DNA from: Streptomyces gelaticus
Lineage (GTDB): Bacteria > Actinomycetota > Actinomycetes > Streptomycetales > Streptomycetaceae
Assembly (NCBI RefSeq): GCF_014649535.1
Contig: NZ_BMTF01000001.1
Location: 541,138-605,137, forward strand
DNA length: 64,000 bases
Reading direction: 5' to 3'
In this document: piece by piece, positions 16,496-24,981 of the stretch
Layout: each line of letters begins with the position of its first letter
Position numbering within the stretch: position 1 is the stretch's first letter
Position numbers and translations under genes: made by a program
Notes under the pieces: generated by a model
Seen by the model: the letters and a program-made list of their open reading frames with translations, nothing else
What the model was told of the DNA's origin: nothing
Databases searched by the model: none

Positions 16496-17707
16496 GTGCC
16501 GCGTGCCGCAACCACCGCCCTCGGCCGACAGCGCCCCGGCTACCGGCAGTTCCTGCCGGTGGTGCAGGGCGCCACACTGATCGAGTGGACCGGGACGGGG
16601 CTCTTCCTCGCCGTCTCGACCATCTACTTCGTCAAGGCCGCCCATCTCAGCACCTCGTCCGTCGGCACCGGCCTGACCATCGGCGGTGCCGTCGCCATCG
16701 CCGCCGCCGTGCCCGTCGCCCGACTGGCCGCCCGCTTCGGGGCGAAGCCGGTGCTGATCGGTGTGATGCTGTTGCGCGCGCTGGCCACCGTCGGCTATCT
16801 CCGGGTGGACGGCTGGTGGAGCTTTCTCCTCGTGGCCGCCGCCATCGCCGTCACCGAGCAGTCCTCACCCCCGCTGGTCCAGTCGTACGTCGGCGCTCGC
16901 ACCCCGGAGAACCTGCGCGCGAAGGTGATGGCCGTGCAGCGCACCGTCGTCAATCTCGGCATCAGCCTGGGCGGGCTGATCGCCGGAGTCGCCCTGGGCT
17001 CCGGCGCACCGGAAGCCTTCCGGCCGCTGCTGATCGGCGGCGCACTCGCCAATGCGGTGGTGGCCGCGGTGTACGCCGTCGCGCCCGGCGGGGAAGCGGC
17101 CACCACGGTCGGGAGCGCCCGGATCACGGATCTGCTCAAGGACCGCCGACTGCTCGGCTTCACCGCGTACAACGCACTGGTGTCGCTCTGGATGCCGGTG
17201 CTCAATGTGGCCTTCCCGTTGTGGCTCGTCACCGGGACGCAGGTGCCGGAGCGGTACGTCGGCATCCTGTACGCCGTCAACACCGTGCTGTGCATCGCTC
17301 TCCAGTACCCGCTCAACCGCTGTTACCGCACCACGCGCCGGGCATGGCTCTCGTACGCGGCCGCGGCGCTGCTGCTCGGCTGCGGCGCCCTGGCCTTCGC
17401 CGCCGCGCCCGGCTTCGGGCCCAGGGAGGCGCTGCTGGTGCTCGGCGCGGCCGTCGTCCTGCTGACCTTCGCCGAACTGCTCCAGGTCGGTGCCTCGTGG
17501 ACGCTCTCCTTCGCCCTGGCGCCGGAAGAGGCGCGCAGCGCCTACCTGGTGCTGTTCAACACCAGCCGCACCGTGGCCAACCGGGTCGCGGGCCCGGTGC
17601 TGATGACCGGCGTCGTCCTCGCCCTCGGCACGGCCGGCTGGATCGCGCTCGCCTGCACACTGCTGCTCGGTGCTCTCGTTCCCTTCGTGATGCTCCGCGG
17701 TGCATGA
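16496..17707 (+). CDS. MFS transporter
   Basis: A 403-aa major facilitator with twelve predicted helices and the shortened inter-helix basic loop RLAARFGAKPV between TM2 and TM3. The GTG start has AGGGGGG at 16484-16490. The middle loop (around SARITDLLKDRRLLGF) separates the two six-helix halves. It resembles drug-efflux-type MFS proteins, but I cannot name a substrate. It is transcribed alone, convergent to glpK. Confidence 0.8.
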   Translation: MPRAATTALGRQRPGYRQFLPVVQGATLIEWTGTGLFLAVSTIYFVKAAHLSTSSVGTGLTIGGAVAIAAAVPVARLAARFGAKPVLIGVMLLRALATVGYLRVDGWWSFLLVAAAIAVTEQSSPPLVQSYVGARTPENLRAKVMAVQRTVVNLGISLGGLIAGVALGSGAPEAFRPLLIGGALANAVVAAVYAVAPGGEAATTVGSARITDLLKDRRLLGFTAYNALVSLWMPVLNVAFPLWLVTGTQVPERYVGILYAVNTVLCIALQYPLNRCYRTTRRAWLSYAAAALLLGCGALAFAAAPGFGPREALLVLGAAVVLLTFAELLQVGASWTLSFALAPEEARSAYLVLFNTSRTVANRVAGPVLMTGVVLALGTAGWIALACTLLLGALVPFVMLRGA

Positions 17708-17739
17708 CCGAGCGGGTCCGCCAGGATCACGATGAAGGC

Positions 17740-17763
17740 GTGAAGGCGTGAAGGCGTGAAGGC
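17740..17763. repeat. Three tandem copies of an 8-bp unit (GTGAAGGC)
   Basis: Perfect head-to-tail repeats at 17740-17747, 17748-17755 and 17756-17763, preceded by a partial copy (TGAAGGC from 17733). They lie in the 83-bp gap between the convergent MFS gene and glpK. Such a tract could change length by slippage. Confidence 0.85.
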
Positions 17764-17790
17764 ACGGCGCCGGCGACCGAAGGCGCGGGC

Positions 17791-19308
17791 TCATCCCACC
17801 TCGACCCAGTCAAGTGTGCGTTCCACGGCCCTCTTCCAGTTCGCGTAGCCCTCGGTCCGCTGTTCCTCGCCCCACTGCGGCTCCCAGCGCTTCGACTCCT
17901 GCCAGTGCTCCCGCAACTCGCTCTGGTCCTGCCAGAATCCGGTGGCCAGACCGGCCGCGTAGGCGGCACCGAGCGCGGTCGTCTCGGCGACGACGGGACG
18001 GCTGACGGGAACCCCGAGCACATCCGCCTGGATCTGCATGCAGAGGTCGTTGGCTGTGACCCCGCCGTCGACCTTGAGCACGTCGAGGTGGACGCCGGAA
18101 TCCTGCTCCATCGCCTCCACCACGTCCCGGCTCTGGTAGCAGATGGCCTCCAGGGTGGCCCTCGCCAGATGGCCGTTGGTGTTGTACCGGGCCAGGCCGA
18201 CGATGGCACCCCGGGCGTCCGAGCGCCAGTACGGGGCGAAGAGCCCGGAGAAGGCCGGCACGAAGTACATCCCGCCGTTGTCCTCGACCGTCCGGGCGAG
18301 GCGTTCGCTCTCGCTCGCGGTCGTGATGATCTTCATCTGGTCCCGCAGCCACTGCACCGCGGACCCGGTGACCGCTATGGAGCCCTCCAGGGCGTAGACC
18401 GGGGGGCTCTGCCCGAACCGGTAGGCGACGGTGGTGAGCAGGCCGTGCTTGGACCGGATCAGTTCCGTACCGGTGTTGAGCACGAGGAAGTTGCCGGTGC
18501 CGTACGTGTTCTTCGCCTCGCCCGGCTCGAAGCACACCTGCCCCACCGTGGCCGCCTGCTGGTCGCCGAGCACCCCGGTGATCGGGATCGCGGCGCGCAG
18601 CGGCCGGGACGTGCGCGACCGGCCGTACGCCTCCGCGTCGGAGGAGGGCCTGATGGTCGGGAGCATCGCCCGGGGGATGCCGAAGATGTCCAGCAACTCG
18701 TCGTCCCAGTCGAGTGTCTCCAGGTTCATCAGCATCGTCCGGCTGGCGTTGGTCACATCGGTGGCATGGATTCCGCCGTCCGGACCGCCGGTGAGGTTCC
18801 ACAACACCCAGCAGTCCGTGTTCCCGAACACAGCATGTCCCTGCTCCGCGGCCGCACGGACCCCTTCGACATTTTCGAGAATCCACTTGATCTTCCCGCC
18901 GGAGAAGTAAGTGGCCGGAGGGAGACCGGACTTGCGCCGGATGATCTCGCCGTACCCTCCGTTCTCCAGGGCCTTGGCGATCGAGTCGGTCCGGGTGTCC
19001 TGCCACACGATGGCGTTGTAGTACGGCCGGCCGGTGCGGGGGTCCCAGACGACCGTCGTCTCGCGCTGGTTGGTGATCCCGATGGCGTCGAGATCCGTGC
19101 CGCTCAGGCCTCCGGTGCGCAGAGCGGTCTGCATCACTGAGTTGGTGCGCTCCCAGATCTCCACCGGATCGTGCTCCACCCAGCCCGAACGGGGCAGGAT
19201 CTGCTCGTGCTCCAATTGATGTCTGGCCACTTCGTTTCCGTCGTGATCGAAGATCATGAAGCGGCTACTGGTGGTGCCTTGGTCCACTGCGCCGATGAAG
19301 TCCGCCAT
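17791..19308 (-). CDS. glpK: Glycerol kinase
   Basis: ATP:glycerol 3-phosphotransferase, 505 aa, the standard FGGY-kinase length. The N-terminus [18 protein letters not shown] is the phosphate-binding loop. Substrate residues sit in NQRET and WQDTR, and the family signature includes [13 protein letters not shown] and [13 protein letters not shown]. It converts glycerol entering through the facilitator encoded 45 bp upstream to glycerol 3-phosphate. The start ATG is preceded by GAGAGGC. No GylR-like regulator gene is adjacent. Confidence 0.95.
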   Translation of the reverse strand: MADFIGAVDQGTTSSRFMIFDHDGNEVARHQLEHEQILPRSGWVEHDPVEIWERTNSVMQTALRTGGLSGTDLDAIGITNQRETTVVWDPRTGRPYYNAIVWQDTRTDSIAKALENGGYGEIIRRKSGLPPATYFSGGKIKWILENVEGVRAAAEQGHAVFGNTDCWVLWNLTGGPDGGIHATDVTNASRTMLMNLETLDWDDELLDIFGIPRAMLPTIRPSSDAEAYGRSRTSRPLRAAIPITGVLGDQQAATVGQVCFEPGEAKNTYGTGNFLVLNTGTELIRSKHGLLTTVAYRFGQSPPVYALEGSIAVTGSAVQWLRDQMKIITTASESERLARTVEDNGGMYFVPAFSGLFAPYWRSDARGAIVGLARYNTNGHLARATLEAICYQSRDVVEAMEQDSGVHLDVLKVDGGVTANDLCMQIQADVLGVPVSRPVVAETTALGAAYAAGLATGFWQDQSELREHWQESKRWEPQWGEEQRTEGYANWKRAVERTLDWVEVG

Positions 19309-19353
19309 GGCATGCTGCCTCTCCTGAGTCCGGGCCCGGTGATGGACCGGGCG

Positions 19354-20199
19354 TCACTTCTCCGGGAGTAGGGGGATGGTGCCTTCCGGCTCCTCCTCCG
19401 CCGAGGGCAGAAAGCGGCCGATGAAGGTCTTGTAGGCGAACGCCCCCACCAGGCCCCCGACGAACGGGCCCACGATCGGCACCCAGAAGTAGAAGTTGCC
19501 GTACTGGTCCCGCCATGCTCCTCCGTAGCCGGTGAGGAAGCTCGCGAGCCGGGGGCCGAAGTCACGTGCGGGATTGATCGCGTACCCCGCGTTGGTCCCG
19601 AACGCCATGCCGATGGCCACCACGATGAGGCCCACGATGAACGGGCTGAGGTTGACGCCTGGCGGAGTGTTGAGGAGATCGGTGACTGCGAAGATCAGCA
19701 GTACGAGAATGGCGGTGCCGATGACCTGGTCCCGCAACGCCCCCCATTCGTGGACCGGCAGTGCGGGGTTTCCATTGGCGGGCAGGGTGGAGAACACGAT
19801 CTGTGTCTTGATCGTGTGTCCGGGGTCCGCCTCGGCCAGCGCCTCCGTGTAATTCCAGCGGACCAGCAGGGCCGCGACGAATGCCCCCGCGAGTTGCGCG
19901 AGGGAATAGGGTGCGACCTTCTTCCAGGGGAAGTCCTTGAATGCGGCGAGCGAGAGAGTCACCGCCGGATTGAGATGGGCTCCGCTCAGTCTGGCCGCCA
20001 CGTAGATGCCCAGAGTGACTCCGAGACCCCAGGCCCAGGCGATGCTGTCGTGATTTCCGAGGCCGCCCGGCGGATCGGTGAGCGCACCGCCGGCCACGAC
20101 CTGGGCCACGACGCCGCAGCCGAAGAGGATCAGAATCATCGTGCCCAGAAACTCCGCCGAGATTTCCCCGACGATTCCGGACTTCTTGAGCCGCTCCAT
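19354..20199 (-). CDS. glpF: Glycerol facilitator / aquaglyceroporin
   Basis: A 281-aa MIP-family channel with six helices. The two pore motifs are SGAHLNPAVT (NPA) and GYAINPARDFGPR (NPAR followed by D, the aquaglyceroporin hallmark). It lets glycerol diffuse into the cell, where GlpK traps it. It is first in a two-gene operon with glpK. The upstream 136 bp contain an AGATCCAGAT-like stretch that may be regulatory, but I cannot match it to a known site. Confidence 0.93.
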   Translation of the reverse strand: MERLKKSGIVGEISAEFLGTMILILFGCGVVAQVVAGGALTDPPGGLGNHDSIAWAWGLGVTLGIYVAARLSGAHLNPAVTLSLAAFKDFPWKKVAPYSLAQLAGAFVAALLVRWNYTEALAEADPGHTIKTQIVFSTLPANGNPALPVHEWGALRDQVIGTAILVLLIFAVTDLLNTPPGVNLSPFIVGLIVVAIGMAFGTNAGYAINPARDFGPRLASFLTGYGGAWRDQYGNFYFWVPIVGPFVGGLVGAFAYKTFIGRFLPSAEEEPEGTIPLLPEK

Positions 20200-20335
20200 G
20201 GGGATCTCGCTTCCTGTCGATCACCGACTCCTGGCGGCATAGATCCAGATATGAGCGTAAGCGGCGGTAATTGGTTCCGCATGCGGTGGCGGATGCGCCG
20301 TTTCCGTCGGGTCCCGGGCAGTGCCTCGCGCGGTC

Positions 20336-20809
20336 TCAGTCCACGTCGACCTGGTCGAAGAGGTCCAGCATCCTGCCGAGTACGCGCAGACAGGCCGTCA
20401 CCTCGGTATCGGTCAGATCCCCCTCCACCTGACGCAGCAGGGACTGCTCACGGGTCAGGGCCGCGGTGATCGCTGCCCTGCCGCTCCCGGTCAGCCGGAC
20501 CAGGGACGACCGCTGGTGGGCGGGATTGGGGATGATCTCGACCAGTTGTCCGGCTGCGGCGTCATTGACCATGCGCTGCACGAACTGCCGGCTCAGCGCC
20601 TGTGCCCGGCCCATCTGCGGGACCGTCATCGGGCCGTGTTCACGCAGCAGGTCCAGTACGGCGCGTACGCCCACGGACAGGCCCTCGATCGGTGCGGCCT
20701 GCTCCACCTTGCGCTGCACGCGCCGGTAGAGCGGGCCGACCAGGGCGAAGACCTCCGTGAGCCGGTGGGCGAGTTCCTCGGGCGCCAGGGGTGCATCGTT
20801 TTCGGTCAT
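20336..20809 (-). CDS. MarR-family transcriptional regulator
   Basis: A 157-aa winged-helix regulator. The HTH is at about residues 57-85 (MTVPQMGRAQALSRQFVQRMVND), with the wing around NPAHQRSSLVRLT and dimerisation helices at both ends. It is divergent from an alpha/beta hydrolase gene with only about 57 bp between start codons. Two similar imperfect palindromes lie in that gap, so it probably represses itself and the hydrolase. Confidence 0.87.
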   Translation of the reverse strand: MTENDAPLAPEELAHRLTEVFALVGPLYRRVQRKVEQAAPIEGLSVGVRAVLDLLREHGPMTVPQMGRAQALSRQFVQRMVNDAAAGQLVEIIPNPAHQRSSLVRLTGSGRAAITAALTREQSLLRQVEGDLTDTEVTACLRVLGRMLDLFDQVDVD

Positions 20810-20819
20810 GCAGTCATCA

Positions 20820-20867
20820 TGACACCTCGGTTGTCAACGTGACGGATGGATGGCACCTTGGTTGTCA
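20820..20867. promoter_or_regulatory. Two operator-like palindromes between marR and the hydrolase
   Basis: Site 1 (20820-20836) has arms TGACA and TGTCA separated by 7 bp. Site 2 (20851-20867) is TGGCA-N7-TGTCA. The two share the 14-mer CACCTCGGTTGTCA with one mismatch and are 31 bp apart, about three helical turns. Sites of this size and spacing suit a pair of MarR dimers covering the divergent promoters. Confidence 0.55.
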
Positions 20868-21706
20868 TGAATGCTGCCTCCGAGCTGAAATCCTTCGAGA
20901 CCGACGACGGCCGCCTCGTCTACCGCGACACCGGCGACGGCCCGCTTCTGGTGCTGCTGCACGGCGGATTCCTGGACCACGGGATGTGGGACGACCAGGT
21001 GCCGGATCTCGCGCGGGGCCACCGCGTGATTGTGCCGGACGCCCGCGGGCACGGCGGATCGTCCAACGCGAGCAGGCCCTTCCGGCACACGGACGACCTG
21101 GCCGCCCTCCTGCGTCACCTCGACGCCGGGCCCGCGGTCCTGGCCGGCGTTTCGATGGGGGGTGCCACCGCGGTCGACACCGCGCTCGAACACCCCGGTC
21201 TGGTGCGTGCGTTGGTCGTCAGCGGGGCAGGGACGAGCGAGCCCGAGTTCCACGATTCCTGGTCCCGCCAGGTCCTGGCCGAGCAGGCCCGCTCGCTGGC
21301 CGCCGGTGACGTAGCGGGCTGGACCGACGCCTTCATGCTCTTCGCGGCGGGGCCGCACCGCACACTCGGCGACGTCGACGGCGCCGTTGTGCGACGCCTG
21401 CGCACGATGGCCGAGGGGACGCTGGCCAAGCATGGCGCGGACGAACCCGACTGGCGCGTGCCCGTTGCCGACACCTGGGCGCGGGTGGCGGAGGTCGACG
21501 TCCCGGTGCTGGCCGTATCGGGCGGCATCGATTCGGATGATCACCTCGCCATGGCCCAGCGCCTCGCGCGGACGGTCGTCGACGGTCACGAGGCGACCGT
21601 CGAGGGGACCGCTCACTATCCCAACATGGAACGCCCGGATGCCTTCGGCGAGATCCTCGGGGACTTCCTGGCGGCCGTATTCGCCCGGGAGGGCGGCGCC
21701 GTGTGA
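20867..21706 (+). CDS. Alpha/beta hydrolase
   Basis: A 279-aa alpha/beta-hydrolase fold protein. The oxyanion segment is LLHGGFLDHGMW, the nucleophile elbow GVSMGG (Ser near residue 103), an acid around VSGGIDSDDH, and the catalytic His in GTAHYPNME. It resembles 3-oxoadipate enol-lactonase-like or haloperoxidase-like hydrolases; the substrate is unknown. The ATG at 20867 is preferred over one at 20846 because the latter would place operator site 2 inside the coding region, though neither has a clear ribosome site. It probably responds to the divergent MarR. Confidence 0.82.
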   Translation: MNAASELKSFETDDGRLVYRDTGDGPLLVLLHGGFLDHGMWDDQVPDLARGHRVIVPDARGHGGSSNASRPFRHTDDLAALLRHLDAGPAVLAGVSMGGATAVDTALEHPGLVRALVVSGAGTSEPEFHDSWSRQVLAEQARSLAAGDVAGWTDAFMLFAAGPHRTLGDVDGAVVRRLRTMAEGTLAKHGADEPDWRVPVADTWARVAEVDVPVLAVSGGIDSDDHLAMAQRLARTVVDGHEATVEGTAHYPNMERPDAFGEILGDFLAAVFAREGGAV

Positions 21707-21719
21707 CGCGCGGCGGGGC

Positions 21720-22121
21720 TCAGCGCAGGGCGGCCGTCGTGCCATCGGCTCCGGCGGCCCCCTGTCCGGGGGTGTCGTGGAGGCCGAGGCGCAGGTGTTC
21801 GACGTGGAAGAGGGCCTGGTCGAGGAGTTCGGCCACGTGGTTGTCGTACAGCGCGTAGATCACCGAGCGGCCCCGGCGCTCGCCGGTGACGAGGCCCAGG
21901 TTGCGCAGCAGCCTCAACTGGTGGGAGCAGGCGGACTGCTCCATACCGACCGCCTCGGCCAGCTCCGTCGCGGGGCAGGGGCCTTCCTGGAGTCGGGCGA
22001 GGATGCGGAGCCGGGAGGGCGTGGCGAGGGCTTGAAGGGTGGAGGCCACATCGGTGGCTCCCACCGCGTCGAGGCGCTCGCGCGCGGTGGCGGCAGTCTT
22101 CGCGTCAACTCCGTGGCCCAT
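21720..22121 (-). CDS. ArsR/SmtB-family metal-sensing repressor
   Basis: A 133-aa winged-helix repressor. The HTH is ATELAEAVGMEQSACSHQLRLL, followed by the wing GERRGRSVIYALYD. The last helix holds D-x-H-x10-H-x2-H (DNH ... FHVEH), the alpha-5 metal site known from SmtB, CzrA and NmtR, which bind Zn, Co or Ni. It is divergent from the P-type ATPase gene with a palindrome between them, so it probably releases the efflux gene when metal is in excess. Confidence 0.9.
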   Translation of the reverse strand: MGHGVDAKTAATARERLDAVGATDVASTLQALATPSRLRILARLQEGPCPATELAEAVGMEQSACSHQLRLLRNLGLVTGERRGRSVIYALYDNHVAELLDQALFHVEHLRLGLHDTPGQGAAGADGTTAALR

Positions 22122-22145
22122 GGCCTCATCCTACGGAGAATGATG

Positions 22146-22163
22146 CATGAATGGGTGTTCATG
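22146..22163. promoter_or_regulatory. ArsR-type operator palindrome
   Basis: CATGAA-N6-TTCATG is a perfect 6-bp inverted repeat located between the repressor start (22121) and the ATPase start (22225). It resembles the TGAA...TTCA operators of SmtB/CmtR-type repressors. Its position suits control of both divergent genes. Confidence 0.6.
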
Positions 22164-22224
22164 TGGTCCTGTATGGTGCGGAGGTCGAACCACTCCGCCT
22201 TCTCGCGTGAAGGATCACCACCCC

Positions 22225-24204
22225 ATGTCTTCCACCGTCACCCGCCCGGCCCCGTCCACCGGCCCGGTCCGGGGCGCGGGCGCGGCCGAGCGGCGCACCC
22301 GGATCCTGGCACTTCCGGAGGCCCGATGGGCAGCGGCCGCGCTGGTGCTGTTCCTGGCCGCGCTCCCGCTGCACCTGCTCGGCGCCCCGTGGTGGGCGTG
22401 GGGCCCGCTGTACGCGCTCACCTATGCTGCGGGCGGCTGGGAGCCGGCCCGGGAGGGGCTGAAGGCGCTCGGCGAGAAGACCCTGGACGTCGACCTGCTG
22501 ATGGTCGTCGCGGCTCTCGGCGCGGCGGCGATCGGGCAGGTGCTGGACGGCGCCCTGCTGATCGTCATCTTCGCCACCTCGGGCGCCCTGGAGGCATTCG
22601 CCACCGCACGCACGGCGGACTCGGTACGCGGACTGCTCGACCTGGCACCCGCCACGGCCACCCGCCTCCACGAGGCGGGTACCGAAGAGACCGTGCGCAC
22701 CGAGGAGCTGACGGTCGGGGACGTGATCCTGGTACGCCCCGGCGAGCGCGTCGGAGCCGACGGCCGGGTCCTCGACGGGGCGAGCGAGGTGGACCAGGCG
22801 ACCATCACGGGCGAGCCGCTTCCGATGCCCAAGGGGCCCGGCGACGAGGTGTTCGCGGGAACCCTGAACGGCACCGGGGCGCTGCGGGTGGCTGTGGAGC
22901 GCGATCCGGCGGACTCGGTGATCGCCCGGATCGTCGCCATGGTCGAGGAGGCCTCCGCGACGAAGGCCCCCACCCAGCTCTTCATCGAGAAGGTCGAACA
23001 GCGCTACGCGATCGGCATGGTGGCCGCCACCGTTGTTCTGTTCGCCCTGCCCCTGGCCTTCGGCGCGGCTCTGCAGCCGACACTGCTCCGGGCGATGACC
23101 TTCATGATCGTCGCATCGCCGTGCGCAGTGGTCCTGGCCACGATGCCGCCGCTGCTGTCCGCCATTGCCAATGCCGGGCGGCACGGGGTGCTCATCAAGT
23201 CCGCCGTGGTCATGGAGCGCCTCGGCCGGATCGACGCCGTGGCACTGGACAAGACCGGCACCCTGACCGAGGGCACGCCGCGCGTCACCGACATCCTTCC
23301 GCTCGCGTCCTCGGGCCTGACCGAGGACGCCCTGCTCACCCTCGCGGCGGCGGCCGAGCACCCCAGCGAACACCCTCTCGCCCGCGCCGTCACCGAAGCC
23401 GCCCGCGCCCGCGGACTCGCCGTGCCCCCGGTGGCGGACTTCAGCTCCGCCCCGGGCGTCGGCGTCACCGCCACCCTGGACGGCCGGAGCGTCGCCGTCG
23501 GCAGCCCGGCCCGCCTGCGGGACGCCCGGACCGGTGCCGACGGAGCGGTCGCCGAGCTCGCCGCCCGGCTGGAGGAGGACGGCCGCACCGCCGTACTGGT
23601 CGTACTCGACGGCACGTCCGTCGGTGTCCTGGGCATCGCCGACCGGCTGCGCACCGGTGCCCGGACCACCGTCGCCCGCCTCACCGGACTCACCGGGCGC
23701 GCCCCGGTGCTGCTCACCGGGGACAACCCGCGCGCCGCGGCCCGCCTGGGCGCCGACACCGGGATCGTCGACATCCGGGCCGGACTGCTGCCGCAGGACA
23801 AGGTGCACGCGGTCAAGGAGATGGAGACCGCCGGGCGGAAGGTGCTCGTGGTCGGGGACGGGGTGAACGACGCTCCGGCACTGGCCGCCGCCCACTCGGG
23901 CATCGCGATGGGCAGGGCGGGCTCCGACCTCGCCCTGGAGACCGCCGACGCCGTGGTCGTCCGCGACGAACTCGCCACCGTCCCCACTGTGGTGGCGCTC
24001 TCGCGCCGGTGCCACCGCCTCGTCGTGCAGAACCTGGTGATCGCGGCCGTCTTCATCACCGGACTCGTCGTCTGGGACCTGGCCGGCACGCTGCCGCTCC
24101 CACTGGGGGTCGCCGGGCACGAGGGCTCCACCGTCGTCGTCGGCCTCAACGGCCTGCGCCTGCTGCGCGACGCCGCCTGGACACGGGTCGGCGGTGACGG
24201 CTGA
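22225..24204 (+). CDS. P1B-4-type heavy-metal exporting ATPase (Co/Ni/Fe class)
   Basis: A 659-aa transition-metal P-type ATPase without an N-terminal metal-binding domain. The actuator loop has TGEPLP, the transmembrane metal site reads SPC (in IVASPCAVV), and the phosphorylation site is DKTGTLTEG. The nucleotide site includes HPLA, the hinge GDGVNDAPAL, and the last helix HEGSTVVVGLNGLRLL. SPC plus HEG(S/G) defines the P1B-4 group, which exports Co2+, Ni2+ or Fe2+. The ATG at 22225 has GAAGGA about 10 bases upstream. Divergent from its presumed sensor. Confidence 0.9.
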   Translation: MSSTVTRPAPSTGPVRGAGAAERRTRILALPEARWAAAALVLFLAALPLHLLGAPWWAWGPLYALTYAAGGWEPAREGLKALGEKTLDVDLLMVVAALGAAAIGQVLDGALLIVIFATSGALEAFATARTADSVRGLLDLAPATATRLHEAGTEETVRTEELTVGDVILVRPGERVGADGRVLDGASEVDQATITGEPLPMPKGPGDEVFAGTLNGTGALRVAVERDPADSVIARIVAMVEEASATKAPTQLFIEKVEQRYAIGMVAATVVLFALPLAFGAALQPTLLRAMTFMIVASPCAVVLATMPPLLSAIANAGRHGVLIKSAVVMERLGRIDAVALDKTGTLTEGTPRVTDILPLASSGLTEDALLTLAAAAEHPSEHPLARAVTEAARARGLAVPPVADFSSAPGVGVTATLDGRSVAVGSPARLRDARTGADGAVAELAARLEEDGRTAVLVVLDGTSVGVLGIADRLRTGARTTVARLTGLTGRAPVLLTGDNPRAAARLGADTGIVDIRAGLLPQDKVHAVKEMETAGRKVLVVGDGVNDAPALAAAHSGIAMGRAGSDLALETADAVVVRDELATVPTVVALSRRCHRLVVQNLVIAAVFITGLVVWDLAGTLPLPLGVAGHEGSTVVVGLNGLRLLRDAAWTRVGGDG

Positions 24205-24210
24205 ACCGGC

Positions 24211-24337
24211 CACCGGGCGGCAGCCTGCGGCGGGTCCTGTTCGACATGATCGAGGAGTACGCCCGCCGCGTCGGCCACGCCGACCTCATTCTCGGGAGTC
24301 GGTGGACGGTCTCGCCGGCGAGGACCGGCCACCCTGA
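24211..24337 (+). pseudogene. 3' remnant of a DinB/DUF664-family gene
   Basis: One frame reads LRRVLFDMIEEYARRVGHADLI; then, after a frame change near 24293, the next reads ESVDGLAGEDRPP and a stop. Joined, these give the characteristic C-terminus of DinB-like (DUF664) proteins, in which the HxGHAD helix is conserved. No N-terminal part is present, since the intact ATPase gene ends just upstream. This is a truncated, frameshifted leftover. Confidence 0.6.
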
Positions 24338-24458
24338 CGCTGCACCCGTCCACCGGCCGCCACCGGAACGGAGGACCGCGCCGCGCCACGGGGAACCCGG
24401 TGGGGGTATCGTCGGGCCCGCACCGCACGACCCGTACGACCGAGCATGCGAGGCAGAT

Positions 24459-24878
24459 GTGGATCGCCGACGGACACGCACACCGGGCACGTCCCGGCTG
24501 TTCGTGCTGTGTGCGGTCCTGTGCGGACTGTTCCTCATGCACGGCGCGCCGGCGAGCGCCGCGGAGGGCTGTCACGACGCGATGGCCATGAGCGCGGCCG
24601 CGCCCGCGTCCATGACGACGGCCCACGGCCACTTTGCCGTGCGGGGCGACGAGGGCTCCGCGCACGTGGGCGCCGTCGCGCCCGCGACGGACGGGGAGTC
24701 GTGCGTATTCACTCACACCCGTGACCAGGTGCTGCCGCTGCTGATGGCGCTGGGCCTGGTGCTTCTGGCCGTCGGGGCGCTCATCGGGCACCGTGCGGCC
24801 GTACGCGGACCGGCCAGGCGGGGACCGCCGTTCGCCGGCAGGGAACTGCTGCTCCAGGTGTGCGTCGCGCGGACGTGA
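24459..24878 (+). CDS. Small exported/membrane protein, DUF6153-like
   Basis: A 139-aa protein. The N-terminus is basic, then hydrophobic (LFVLCAVLCGLFLMHG) with an Ala-rich signal end. The middle is rich in Met and His with single Cys residues (GCHDAMAMSAA, GESCVF), and a second membrane helix lies near residues 92-112. The layout matches DUF6153 proteins that often precede DUF305 genes in streptomycetes. GTG 24459 is chosen because GAGG lies 5 bases upstream. A role in metal handling at the membrane is inferred from its composition and neighbours. Confidence 0.6.
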   Translation: MDRRRTRTPGTSRLFVLCAVLCGLFLMHGAPASAAEGCHDAMAMSAAAPASMTTAHGHFAVRGDEGSAHVGAVAPATDGESCVFTHTRDQVLPLLMALGLVLLAVGALIGHRAAVRGPARRGPPFAGRELLLQVCVART

Positions 24879-24981
24879 CAGGAATCCGCCGGTCCACGGC
24901 CCTTCGGGCCCGGACCGGCCGGACGACCCTGTCCCTTTCGCGCGCCATGGATGTGGCGCGTCCACCTGGAAAGAACCCGAG

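Noticed and set aside
22159..24213. 684-codon antisense frame opposite the metal ATPase
   Set aside because: Gly/Gln/His/Arg-rich shadow with no domain; the sense strand encodes a complete P-type ATPase.
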